Source of the DNA: Saccopteryx bilineata
Taxonomy: Eukaryota; Chordata; Mammalia; Chiroptera; Emballonuridae
Direction: 5' to 3'
NCBI RefSeq assembly: GCF_036850765.1
Contig: NC_089490.1
Span: forward strand, 274,860,482 to 274,924,481
DNA: 64,000 nucleotides
Below, in pieces: positions 44,887-55,585 of this stretch; the first letter of the stretch is position 1; each line of letters opens with the position of its first letter. Below the pieces are notes generated by a model. The model did not search any database. It was not told the origin of the DNA and saw only the letters and a program-made list of their open reading frames with translations. A program made the position numbers and the translations under genes.

Positions 44887-46737
44887 GACTCACTGTCAGT
44901 AACTATTAAATTAAAGATGGCCCAGCTTGCTCATCATAATACAGCAAGTTAGGAGATGCTGCTGTCCTCTGAACTCACATTGTTCTGCCACAAAGCAAGG
45001 AGCTGCCCTTGACACCTCCAGACTGGCTGAGTTTTGTATCTCTTAGACATTTTCTCTTCCCCAAACGCAATACTGTTTATTTTTCTGGCCAAGTTCAAAT
45101 TGGCTTCACTCTTACCTTCAAAAAGCCTCTGTACATCCCACATGGTCTAACCCACATTTTTAATCTAACAGTTGAATGTCACTCTCTTTCTTCTTTGAAC
45201 TGCATAGTACCTACATCTGCAACACACAATCTAAGTCTTTATGTTAGTAATTCTCTGTAGCTGTTTTTACCTCCCAAAGTGGCCTATTAGCTTCTATAAA
45301 GTAAGATCCTTGTGCTAAAACAATAGAGTTGTAGCTGCAGAGGCAATGAAATCCCAAATGCCTGTCCTATAGAGCATTCACAAGGCTGCTTTGCACTAAG
45401 CACTGCTTTGCACTAAGCACTAAGTACTTTACGTCCTGTATCTTGTGTGACTTTGCTGGTCAGGCACTTTATAGAATGCCTTTGCTTTGGGTGTGCCTCA
45501 TTTTTCCTCATGGTTAGATTGGGGTTCTGCATTTTTGACAAGAATAGACCAGAAATGATGTGCCTGTTGGTCTTTGCCCTCTCAGGGTGACCCAGGTGTG
45601 TATGTGGTTGGGGAAGGTGTTCTTTGCAAGAGGGGCAGCTTGTGCTATCCTATGATAAGAGCATGTGGAAAGGAAGAGAGAAATGTGATGTGGAACATGG
45701 CTGGCCCCAGCCCTAGACACTGTGTCATTGCACAGCTCAGGGGACCCTCTAGAGGAGGCAGGGATCCTGAACTTGAGTTATTTCAAGAGAGTGCTGCCTA
45801 AAACACCCTTGTGCTAATAGAACTTTCTATTTTCAAGTCTCTTGATATTGTTTTTTGCCATCCTTCTTTATTGAAGCCTCCTCATTCTTTTTCTAATGGG
45901 GCTCAAGATTTTTCCGGCTTTGCTTTTAACACTTAATTACTATCAACTACCAGGGAGGGTGAAATTGAGAAGCCTTGATCTCCCTTTTAAGTTAAAAGAT
46001 AAGGCCTGGCTTGTTTAGGTTATATGAACATGTAAACCCGAAGCATATGAGAAATCTGTGATTTTATCCTTGCTCTTCCTACTTCAGGGTATTTGAGATT
46101 CATTTCAGAACTTGAGCAATTCATTATTTTTCTTGACATCATTAGGTCACTGGTGTTGCTCTTATCCAACTGTAATTAGGTATGGAAAATGCATAGAAGA
46201 TCTTATGAACCTAAGCACCAACCAAAGGCTTTTTCTTCATAGTGTAAGTGGCTCTTTCTATTGAGATGTCCATGATGAATTTTATAAATAAGTGGCCAGC
46301 AGTTGGGCAATGGAGAGTTGTGAACCTTCCAAGTCAATAAAGCCCATTCCTCTATGCTTTCTGTCTATAAGATCAAAGCCCATTGCATAGAAAGCCAAAG
46401 GCTCTGACAAGTCAACAGCTTTCTTCCCTGAACCATGAAGAGACCAGAGGTAGGGAGGTTAGGAGAATGTTCAGGATGGGCTCAGAGTAGAGTGACATTA
46501 GTTTGTGAAGAATCTGAAGGAGAAAGGGGCTACATATTTGGATTCAGTGAGGCTATCACTAAGGACAGAGGCATCAGCCAGGGTCAGAACTCTTCATCTG
46601 CACTGTTATCCTGGAAATAAGTGCTTCTTGTGAGAAGAAAGGAGACGTATGAAAAAGAGCTGGGGCTCAAAGAATATTCAAGGACAGGAGTGTGAATTTT
46701 GACATAATTGAACCACACACCAACGCTGCTTTCACTT
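44887..46737. other. No gene; possible L2 at 45040-45330
   Basis: 45080-45330 has a weak L2-like order ('tctggccaagttcaaattgg', 'cttcaaaaagcctctgtaca'). Short ORFs on both strands (45009-45260; 45514-45801; 46435-46620) have no recognisable domain. Confidence 0.35.
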
Positions 46738-47310
46738 GAGAGGTGCGGCCAGATGAATAAGGTCCCCAAATGTTCACATCCTTGTCTAGTATTTATGTAA
46801 CCAAAAAAACTTTGTAGATAGAATTGTTTGCCAATCTTAAAATAGGGAGATTATTCTGGATTGTCTGAGTGGGCTCAACGCAACCATGTGTGTTCTTAGA
46901 AGTAGAAGAGGGAAGCAGAGAATCATCAGAAGTATGTAGCAGCAGCAGGAGAGGCAGGAGGGGTTTAAAGCAGGAGAGGTACTCAACCCACCATTGCTGG
47001 CTGTGGAGATGGAGGAAGGTGGCCAGGAGCCAAGGATTGCAGATGGCCTCGGGAAGCTGGAAAGAGCTTTCAGCCAACAATCAGTAAAGAAAATGGGCCT
47101 AGTCTTACTGGAAAGCATTGCATTCTGCTAACCACCAGATAAGCAAGAAACAGAGTCTTCCTCAGATCCTGCAGAAGGCAACATAGGCCTGCTGTCACCT
47201 TAATTTCAGATCAGTGAGACCCATGTAGCCGTCTGACCTCCAGACCCTTAAGATAAAATTGTGTTCTTAAATTGCTAAGTTTGTGTTTAATTTGTGACAC
47301 AGCACACACA
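46738..47310 (+). mobile_element. MLT1-family LTR, near full length
   Basis: 'ataaggtccccaaatgttca', 'actttgtagatagaattg', 'agattattctggattgtctg', 'agtgggctcaacgcaaccat', 'aggtggccaggagccaagga' and 'agcctctgacctccagaccc'-like sequence at 47230 follow the MLT1 order. The end 'aaattgctaagtttgtgttt', 'aatttgtgacacagca' is the MaLR 3' terminus. ORFs of 72-95 codons inside it are not genes. Confidence 0.75.
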
Positions 47311-48242
47311 CCCATCAGCAAACAGAGGAAAACATCGTACATGTGATCTGTATGACGACTGCACACAGGTGGTAAAGGAAAACAAAGGAAAGGATAATAT
47401 ATTTCACGTACAGTTTTCCAATCTCAGGTGGTTCTGACAGTTTGGATTCACGGCTATTTGTTAACACAAAATCAAAGTTTCTGAAAATTGAGCCTTTGGG
47501 TGAACAGCGTGTTGCTATGACTAACTGACCATTCATTCCACTTGGGCCAGGAATCGATAGCTTGTCTGTTTTTTTCTTTTGTCTTCTTTTATCATTTCCC
47601 TAATTGTCACTTTTTTCAATGAAGGTGTGAATTAAAATAACAACATAATATTGTTAGTGCCCCGTCTTGTATTTTGCAATAGTAGCTGGAAATCTCAAAA
47701 ACGTTTTTTTTCTCTCTTTCTCAGTGACAGTTCTCCAAATTGCTAAATTGCTACAAATTTTCAGACCTAGTGGGACTCAGGCCTTACTGAATGCCTACCA
47801 TGAACCCCTAATTTCCTACACATTCTTCCTGCTGGTGCTCACGTTCCTGCTGTCCTCATTTATTGTCTGTCTTGGCAGTAAAGTAACTTACTTCACAGAG
47901 AGCTTGTGTCCTTTTCTGGCTACAGAAAGCAGTTATTCTAGATAACCGCAGGAAGCTCCAAAATGTCCTGAAAGGCGGTGGATCAGAAGAGATTTTAACC
48001 CCTTAGGGCCAAACTTAGATGGAACTTGAAGATTGCTCCCTCTCTGCACTCTGGAGTGCCCTCCTTACTCTGGGTGTCCCTGCCCTTTTATTCTGACGTC
48101 CGACGCCCTCTTGCTGCCCATGGTTTTCATGTGTGCCTGAAAATGTCCTGGCACTGTTCAACTGGAACCCCTTCCACACAGTCACTATGAATGTAGAGGG
48201 CATTTGAAAATATCCGCTTTAAATTCTAATAAATACTGATGA
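47311..48242. other. No gene recognised
   Basis: A 92-codon ORF (47667-47945) is hydrophobic, and a pyrimidine tract ending TTTCTCAG stands at about 47707-47725, which looks like a splice acceptor, but the protein has no recognisable family and the ATG lies before the tract. I do not call it. Confidence 0.3.
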
Positions 48243-48773
48243 TTGTCTTATGGGAGCATGACCAGTGTGCCCACGGTCTCGATAGCCTGTGCGGGAACCT
48301 ATGGTATTGCCTTGACTCTGTTAACTTGGAATGCACCGGCTTTCCTCCCACCTGATGAGGAAGCATCTCTCGTTCCATGCAAAGTTTTCTCCTCAAGTGT
48401 TTTGGCCATCCCCTTGGAAGACTTCGGATGTTCCATGAATGTCTTTCCACCCTTGAAAGACTTCAGATATTCCAAGAGTGTTTTTCCTCCCTTGGAAGAC
48501 CTCGGATGTTCCAAGAACATCTTTGCTTTTTCGGAAGACTGCAGAGGTTTCACGGATGTCTTTGCTGGTGCAGATTCCTGTTCTCACTGGGTGCTGGCTG
48601 TGGTTGTTTACACTCAAACACTGCAGTCTCCAGCCAGAGGCCACAGAATTTTGATGCTTATCTTATGTGTGCTTGTTTGGTCTAATTTTTTGTCTTGGTT
48701 TTTATTTGTATGGTCACTGAAGAGTTTATGCCTCTCTGCTTTGTGCATCAATATTACAGCTTCAATATCATAA
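48243..48773 (+). CDS. Hypothetical 176-codon ORF over the minisatellite
   Basis: This is among the longest open frames outside the L1s. Residues about 57-108 are four 13-residue repeats: PLEDFGCSMNVFP, PLKDFRYSKSVFP, PLEDLGCSKNIFA and a diverged fourth. A hydrophobic stretch (about 138-165) could be a membrane segment. The last codons enter an antisense L1 fragment. Opposite-strand and shifted frames are open as well (48299-48553, 48377-48685), which argues that the array, not selection, keeps them open. No family is recognised. Confidence 0.2.
   Translation: MSYGSMTSVPTVSIACAGTYGIALTLLTWNAPAFLPPDEEASLVPCKVFSSSVLAIPLEDFGCSMNVFPPLKDFRYSKSVFPPLEDLGCSKNIFAFSEDCRGFTDVFAGADSCSHWVLAVVVYTQTLQSPARGHRILMLILCVLVWSNFLSWFLFVWSLKSLCLSALCINITASIS
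48412..48567 (+). repeat. 39-bp minisatellite, four units
   Basis: Units start at 48412, 48451, 48490 and 48529, each exactly 39 bp. The shared core is TTGGAAGAC, then T/CTCGGATGTTCCA, then ATGTCTTT. The fourth unit is most diverged. Because 39 is a multiple of three, the array encodes 13-residue repeats in frame and stays open in several frames on both strands. Confidence 0.88.
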
Positions 48774-48779
48774 GCATTT

Positions 48780-49365
48780 TTTTTAAAATAGAAGATTTCT
48801 TAGAGTCATTTTATGTTTATAGAACAATTGATCAGAAAATAAATTTCCAATATACCCTTCTCCTCTTCAGCACACAGTTTTCCTTATTATTACATCTTGT
48901 ATACATTTGTTAAAACTGATAAACCAATAATGATAATTATCATTAACTGAAGTTCGTGGCTTACATTACAGTTCACTCTGTTTCTGGACAAATGTGTGAA
49001 GATGTGTGTCCACCATTACAGTGTCAAACAGAACAGTTTCACTACCCGAAAAATTCCCTACCCTCCACTCCCCCCTTCTCTGACAGCCACTGATGGTGAC
49101 TGTCTCTATATTTTGCTTTTTTTCCAGAATGTCTTATACTTGGAATCAAGCAGTACTTAGCCTTTTTCAGATTGGCTTCTTTCACTTAGTAGTGTGCATT
49201 ACAATGATTTCCCCATGTTTTTTAAAGGCTTGATATCTTATATTTTTTATTGCCAAGTCATATTCAATTGTCTGAGTGTACCACAGTTTGTTTATCCATT
49301 CACCCAAATATTACATCTTGACAGCTTCTAAATCTTGCCAATTACAAATAAAATAAGCTATTTTT
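48780..49365 (-). mobile_element. Old L1 fragment, antisense
   Basis: 'ttggcttctttcacttagta', 'gcattacaatgatttcccca' and 'cacagtttgtttatccattc' are the reverse complement of the L1 ORF2 C-terminal and 3' UTR regions, as seen in the sense direction near 61940-62030. Highly diverged with no frame. Confidence 0.6.
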
Positions 49366-50744
49366 TTAATGGTCGGTGGAGCGAGAGGAAACACAGACAC
49401 ATGTTTAAACCAAAAAGAAAATTGTATTCTCTGGTGATATGCATAATGAGGTCTTTTATATCTTCATTTTGGTTCTATTTTAGTTGTAATCTCTGTTAGA
49501 GCAATATAAAAAATTCTGTTTATACTATTGTTTGCTTGCAATTTCCCTAGATCTCATTTTATAACTTATAAAGTTGCACAGTAAGCCTTAAAAATCTATT
49601 TTTTTAACTTTAAAACAGAATATAATATGTGTGCATATGAGAAGTTTGATAAAATGCAAATGATACAAACTGGTTCTTTTTTACATATTTTGTCAACTAT
49701 TTTGTTCATTTCTGTATTTTTCTCTTTCTGGTGCCTTTTCTTTGCTCCCCTTAGTGAAGTGGCCACACTGCCTCTCACCAATTAACCTTTTACAGGAAGA
49801 GAGGAGATTTCTGGGGTCAGGAGCTACTGTGTGAGTGGCAGGGTCAAACGCTGGAGCAGGCAGCACTGACCGCCGACCCTCCAGTCTTGGGAATGCAAAA
49901 TATTCCTGTCTCCTGTATTTGAGGAAGCAAAGGAATAAATTCTAAATTATTTTAGGTGAACAGATTGGTCAAATGCATATGACACTTAATTTTTATATGA
50001 GTTCCTACCAATCAACCAAGGATTCCGTACACAGTAGGTTTTGCTTCCCGACTTCCCGCCAGCTCCCCCACTGAGCACAGAAGTGAGAGACAGTTGTGTG
50101 CAATAGTTTTTTTTCCCTGTGCTGGCACTGTACTCCTGGGGATGTTATCTTCGTCAAGGTCACTTCAGCCTAAGCCACAGGGTCATTAGAAAAGAAGAAA
50201 TATTTTATGCAAAACAACTCTTCACAACGCATGAGTATTTTCAAAGATGACTGGGAAATCATTTTTTTTAATCTAAGGGGCATTAGCAAAAAAAGAACTG
50301 GTTAGAATACATATTTTTTTAAATTTTAGCTTGTAAAATCTAAAATTGACTCTTGAGTGTAATTGTACAATGGGCAATATATATTTTGAATTTTTTTCTG
50401 TCAGTGCTAGGAAGAGATTGCTTATTATACACACTTTGTTGAAATGAGTTGAGAAAAATAATTCATTTTATAACTCTTAGGGCTAAGGGACATGCCCCAC
50501 CCATCCTGGCGAGTTGGGAGCAGTGCGGGCATTAGGCTCCTAGTAGCCTGGACCCTCCCTTGGGACAGGTGTATTCTGTGGGACCTGGGAGACCAGACAG
50601 ATGATTGAGAGGAAAATGTGAACTTATCCAAAGAGCAAACTAAAATATTTTATTGAAATATGGAAGCATGACATTTCATAAAATTAAATTTGATGTTTTA
50701 TGGTTTAAAAAAATTTTTAGAAATAAAAGCTTTACAATAATTTT
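49366..50744. other. No gene or repeat recognised
   Basis: AT-rich sequence with only 61-68-codon minus-strand ORFs (49596-49781, 50425-50631). Nothing recognisable. Confidence 0.4.
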
Positions 50745-51160
50745 ATTTTCTTTTTGTTGAATTTATTGGAATGACATTGGTTAGCAAAATTATATACAAG
50801 TTTTAGGTGCACAAGTCTACAACACATCATGTGTACACTGTATTGTGTGTTCACCACCCCAAATTCCAGGCTTCTTCCACCACCATTTGTCCCTCATTAT
50901 AATGACCTCTACCCTCAGCCCCAGAAATCACTACCCTGCAGACTATTATGCTAAGTGAAATCAGATAGAGAAAGGAAAGTACCATATGCTATCACTCATA
51001 TGTGGACTCTAATGAACAAACTAGAAACAGACTCACACATAGAGAGCAGGCTGACTGCTGTCAGGAGGTAGGAGTTGAGAGCCCTGTTGCAGGGTGGAGA
51101 GATTAAGCAAAAAAATAAAAAAGAGAAAAACTCATAGACATAAACGTACAATAATTTTTA
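50745..51160 (-). mobile_element. 5'-truncated L1 with internal inversion (twin priming)
   Basis: 50745-50940 is an L1 3' end on the minus strand ('tttattggaatgacattggt', 'caagttttaggtgcacaagt', 'tgtgtgttcaccacccc'), with its tail to the left. 50941-51160 is the upstream L1 sequence (ORF2 end and early 3' UTR: 'attatgctaagtgaaatcag', 'ctatcactcatatgtggact') in the opposite orientation. Inverted 5' parts joined head to head are the mark of twin-primed L1 insertion. The junction is at about 50940/50941. Confidence 0.75.
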
Positions 51161-52448
51161 AGCATCAATAGTTGAAGGAAGTTTGTTTTATTTGGGGAAT
51201 GTGTGTATGAAAGTATAAATGTAGCTGTTTTTCACTTTTAAAAACCTGAATTGATAGAATTTTAATAAATTAAGAAGTCAGTCGTGTCCCCAGTTCTGTG
51301 GTCTTCACAAAGTATATCATCATTTTGAGTAATGGAATAATCTGTTAAATATTTTCAATTGTTTTAAAATGTGGTTAGTTTGAGGATTTCATTTAATACT
51401 TAAGAATGAGTAAATTATAAATGTAATCAAATGTGCAGAAAATAAGGATGACTGTATATCATTAAGATGGCATATTGGCCAGCACAGGATAGCATATGAG
51501 TTCTGAAGTAACATTGCATCCACCACTGTAAATCTACTCACCTTGTTTATTTCAGAGATCTAATAATACAAAGAAGAAAATTTGTGTGTCATAAGAGCTA
51601 ACTCTGGTTGCCAATACTCCTAAATCATGACTTGCAAAAGCAAGAGCCAGTCAGACAAGTGGCTCAGACTGGCTGGAAAGCTTGCTCCTGTCCTGAGTGA
51701 GTTATCCTGCATAAGCTTCTCGGGATAACTCATACAGTTCTTTGGGTCTGAGGCTATGAGAAATCAGGCACTATGATATCCACACCTGCGACTCTCAGTG
51801 TTCCATTTTTAAGACCTAAAGAATTGCTGATTCCAATTATTGTCCAAAGAGGATTATATTTTTCTGAGATGGAAGCAGTGTTTGGTTTTGCTGACATACC
51901 ATCAATCATTTTCAAGACAGACACCGAAATTACACCTGACACCCAGAGGTTGGCTGCTACAGTTTACTTGTATAATTCTGTCATTACCCATAACTTTAAT
52001 TTCTGTTCTGTCTTTGGGGGTGTAGTTATGTCACATTCTATTCTATCTTTAGGAACAATTTCCCCAATGAACGAAGAAAGGAATTGCCTATATTTGACAA
52101 AACTACTTTAAAAATAGTACTTGTTTCAGAACCTAATTGTAAAATGGCTGCCCAGACTTGCATTTCCTTAGAAGAGATGTCAGTTTGTAGCAGACTCTCA
52201 GCTCTCAAAGTCCTAATTAACTCATAGGGCAGCACCATGCGGTAAACACAGTCTGAGAGGTGCCCTTGTAGACTGAGTCCTGGAGCTCTGACCTTGGCAC
52301 TCAGTTCTTTGGAACCTCAAGTTTCCTGAAAGCTTGAGGCCATTTAGCTGGGCCTCATTTTGCCTCCATTTTGGCCCCATTGGGGTCCTCATTTTGCTAA
52401 GAATAGTTTTGTTTTCTTTAAAAATACTGTGTATAATAAACAGACTAA
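51161..52448. other. No gene recognised; weak minus-strand ORFs
   Basis: Opposite-strand ORFs overlap at 51754-52238 (112 codons plus; 62 and 66 codons minus). The minus-strand products are not repetitive or composition-biased and could derive from a decayed gene or endogenous retroelement, but I recognise no family. Confidence 0.3.
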
Positions 52449-52460
52449 AAATATCTTTTT

Positions 52461-52806
52461 GCCTTGGCCGGTTGGCTCAGTGGTAGAGTGTTGGCCTGTT
52501 GTGCGGGAGTCCCAGGTTTGATTCCTGGCCAGGGCACACAGGAGAGGCGCCCATATGCTTCTCCACCCCTGCCCCACTCCTTCCTCTCTGTCTCTCTCTT
52601 CCCCTCCTGCAGCCAAGGCTCCACTGGAGCAAAGTTTGCCTGGGCGCTGAGGATGGCTCTGTGGCCTCTGCCTCAGGCACTAGAATGGCTCTGATTGCGA
52701 CAAAGCATCGCACCCTGGTGAGCATGCCGGGTGGATCCCGGTCAGGAGCATGCAAGAGTCTGTCTGACTGCCTCCCCTTTTCCAACTTCAGAAAAATACA
52801 AAAAAT
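52461..52806 (+). mobile_element. tRNA-derived bat SINE, CCTGGCCGGTTGGCTCAG type
   Basis: The head is at 52461-52536, with A box GGCTCAGTGGTAGAG and B box GGTTTGATTCC. The body 'ggctccactggagcaaagtt' and an end CAGAAAAATACAAAAAATAA follow. Target duplication, 12 bp with one mismatch: AAATATCTTTTT (52449-52460) and AAATCTCTTTTT (52807-52818). Confidence 0.95.
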
Positions 52807-52818
52807 AAATCTCTTTTT

Positions 52819-54171
52819 ATGTCACCCCCATTTGAGGTAGCTCTCTGGAAACCAAGGTAGGTAATCACTTTTTTAAACTCAAACCTTCTTTTCCTCTACA
52901 GACCATTCCTCCACTGCCCAGATGTTGTAACACATCCAGCCAACCAATGGCCATGGCTTATAAACCAGTGTGAAGCCCTTCTGTGCTGTGCTTCAGTCTA
53001 GAAAAAGTGAACAATATATTATTTTGCTTAAAGTTCTGGTCATGGGGAAAATTTACTTTAACCCTGGTTGTCTATGGACATGTTTATATGATGCTATAAT
53101 ATTGTAGCTGTCAGCCACTGATTGGGACCATTATATTGTAAAAAATTATGTATATACCAGGCTTGATCATTGTTTTTCTTCCTTAGTCAACCAACCACAG
53201 GAAACTCTGTGTGAGGTCTTAGGAGAGGAGGCAATAGAAGGAGCAAGTTCCATGAGTCTCTGTGCCAAATGGTCATGCAATTTACTTGTGTCTCCAGGAT
53301 TTCATCAAACCCTGTGTCTTACATGCTTCTTCTGCTTGATGATGGATTGGTATATGCTCACACTCAATCCTATGTCTTGTTTACCATGAGAGTTTAATAG
53401 CAAGCTAAAAGGCTGTCTTAAAAGTAGAATGTTTAACTGAGATATTGTTCTAGAAACCTAAGGACCTTGCTGTGACTTCTTTTTTTTTTGGGGGGGGGGG
53501 TTATAGCATGCATCTGACATCCTTACCGAACCAGATTCTTTGATCACCATTGCAATTGCTGGCTCCAGTGTGGCGAACAGTTTAGTTAGTTATAAGTGGA
53601 CAACAATAATATGTCACAGGGTAACCCGAATGACCACCATTCTACCTGAGCATGCTGAACGCATTTTTAATAATCCTGCACTGATTTCTCTATAATATAA
53701 ATAATTAAAAATAAAAGTTATTTAGCTACTTATCACTTATTGAATTCAGATTATACTTTGGTTACAATATTCAATGATATTATACAGACTCAGATGCAAA
53801 TGATCTTTTATTTCTACACTAAAATGAACATAAATATAATAAATAAATAATAAAATGTCAGACATGTATAATTAATGCAAAAAGAGTTTCTAAAATGCCA
53901 GTAATACAAAAGGCAAAATTAAAGTGAAATTTTCTTAATGAATAAAACAGTTGCTTGAATAAGGGTTTAGTGGTGAAGGGGTTAAAATAGAGTGTCTAGT
54001 CACTGTTGCTATCTGGTGAAAGGTGACCACGAACAAAAGTAACCAAGGAGAAGTGACAAGCCCATGTCTGAACCTTCAGAAATGGTAAGTAATCTTTGTT
54101 CTTCATATATGAGGCCCCAGAACTGAATGGGTGTAAATACGTACAGAGAAAGAAGCACAGAAATGCTTAAG
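52819..54171. other. No gene; T-run/G-run at 53481-53500
   Basis: I see no gene or nameable transposon. A run of T joined directly to a run of 11 G lies at 53480-53500. Confidence 0.4.
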
Positions 54172-54262
54172 AAAAAAAGAAAGAAAGAAAGAAAGAAAGA
54201 AGGAAGGAAGGAAGGAAGGAAGGAAGGAAATGGAAGGAAGAAAGAATGGAAGGAAGAGACAG
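54172..54262. repeat. (GAAA)n/(GGAA)n purine microsatellite
   Basis: GAAA units at 54178-54200 change to GGAA units at 54201-54228, then to mixed AGGAAG sequence to 54260. The whole tract is polypurine on the plus strand. Confidence 0.92.
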
Positions 54263-54287
54263 AGAGAAAAAGAAAGAAAAGGTGTGT

Positions 54288-54723
54288 GTATAGGTTTGCT
54301 AGGCCAGTGACAAAGCATCACAAACTGAGTGGCTTAATCAACACAGATTCATTGCCTCACTGTTCTGTGGCCAGAATTCTAAAATTAAGAGCCCCTTCGG
54401 AAGGTTGTGAGGGAGAACCTGGTCCATGACTTTCTCCAAGTTTTTGATGGTCTGCCAAAAATATTTCTACCCTTGGCTTGGGGCAACATCATTCCAATTT
54501 TCACATGGCATTTTGTCTGTGTGTCTGTCTCTGCATCCAAATTTTACCTTTTAATGTTTTTATGAGCCATATTAGATTAGGACCCACCATTATGGCCTCA
54601 ACTCGATCACTTAAGGACTATTTCCAAATAAGATCATTCTCACAGTTTCTGCGGATTAGAGCCTCAATATTGTCAACATCTTATATAGTATGGTATCTTT
54701 GTTGCAATTAATAAACCAATATT
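54288..54723 (-). mobile_element. MLT1-family LTR, antisense
   Basis: 'acaaagcatcacaaactgag', 'tggcttaatcaacaca', 'ctcactgttctgtggccag', 'gattaggacccaccattatg' and 'ggactatttccaaataagat' follow the reverse complement of an MLT1 LTR, diverged. Confidence 0.65.
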
Positions 54724-55068
54724 TTTTTTAAATTTTTAATTTTTTATTATTTTTACAGAGACAGAGAGAGTCAGAGAGAGGGATAGATAGGGACAGACAG
54801 ACAGGAACAGAGAGAGATGAAAAGCATCAATCATCAGTTTTTTGTTGCAACACCTTAGTTGTTCATTGATTGCTTTCTCATATGTGCCTTGACCGTGGGC
54901 CTTCAGCAGACCGAGTAACCCCTTGTTCGAGCAACCTTGGGTCCAAGCTGGTGAGCTTTGCTCAAACCAGATGAGCCCGCGCTCAAACTGGCGACCTCAG
55001 GGTCTTGAACCTGGGTCCTCCGCATTCCAGTCTGTCGCTCTATCCACTGCTCCACTGCCTGGTCAGGC
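54724..55068 (-). mobile_element. tRNA-derived bat SINE, GCAGTGGATAGAGC type, antisense
   Basis: A T-rich tail, 'acagagacagagagagtcag', 'ttcattgattgctttctcat', 'tatgtgccttgaccgtgggc', and the head with CTGGGTCCTCCGCATTCCAG and GCCTGGTCAGGC at its end. Perfect 15-bp target duplication TAATAAACCAATATT (54709-54723 and 55069-55083). Confidence 0.95.
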
Positions 55069-55083
55069 TAATAAACCAATATT

Positions 55084-55585
55084 GATACATGATTATTAAC
55101 TAAAGTCCATACTTTATTTTTTGTTTCCCAATGTCTTTTTCTATCCCAGAATCCCACCTAGGATATCATGTCACATTTTGCTGTCATGTCTCCTTAGGCT
55201 CTTCTTGGCTGTGACAGGTTCTCAGCCTTTTCTTGTTTTTGATGATCTTGAGAGTTGTGAACAGTACTGGTCAGATCATTTGTAGCTTGTCCCCCATTTG
55301 AGACTTGTCTGATCTTTTCTCATCGTTGGCCTGAGGTTATATCTATCTTCTTGGGAAAAGCACCATAAAGGTAAGGTGCCATTCTCATCACAAAATATTA
55401 AGGTTACATGCTATCCGCATGACTTATCACTATTGATTGTTGAACTTGACCACCTGGCTGAGGTGTGTTTTGCAGGTTTCTGCACTGTGCAGGTGCTTCT
55501 TTTCCTTTTCGTACTCTATTCTTTGCAAGAAAGTTTCTGACACTGTAACTGCCTCCACTGCACACGTCGCTCTTTCTTAGAGGAC
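55084..55585 (-). mobile_element. Old L1 3' region, antisense, low confidence
   Basis: 'attaactaaagtccatactt', 'tcccagaatcccacctagga', 'gtctccttaggctcttcttg' and 'gatcttgagagttgtgaaca' match my memory of an antisense L1M 3' UTR. 'aaaccaataatgataattat' at 48920 resembles the start of this stretch, suggesting that the two fragments share a subfamily. Confidence 0.45.

Noticed and set aside
47667..47945. 92-codon hydrophobic ORF next to a splice-acceptor-like TTTCTCAG
   Set aside because: The start codon precedes the acceptor-like site, no family is recognised, and a T/C tract before AG is frequent by chance.
54103..54321. Phe/Ser-rich and Lys/Glu-rich ORFs on opposite strands
   Set aside because: They are translations of the GAAA/GGAA microsatellite.
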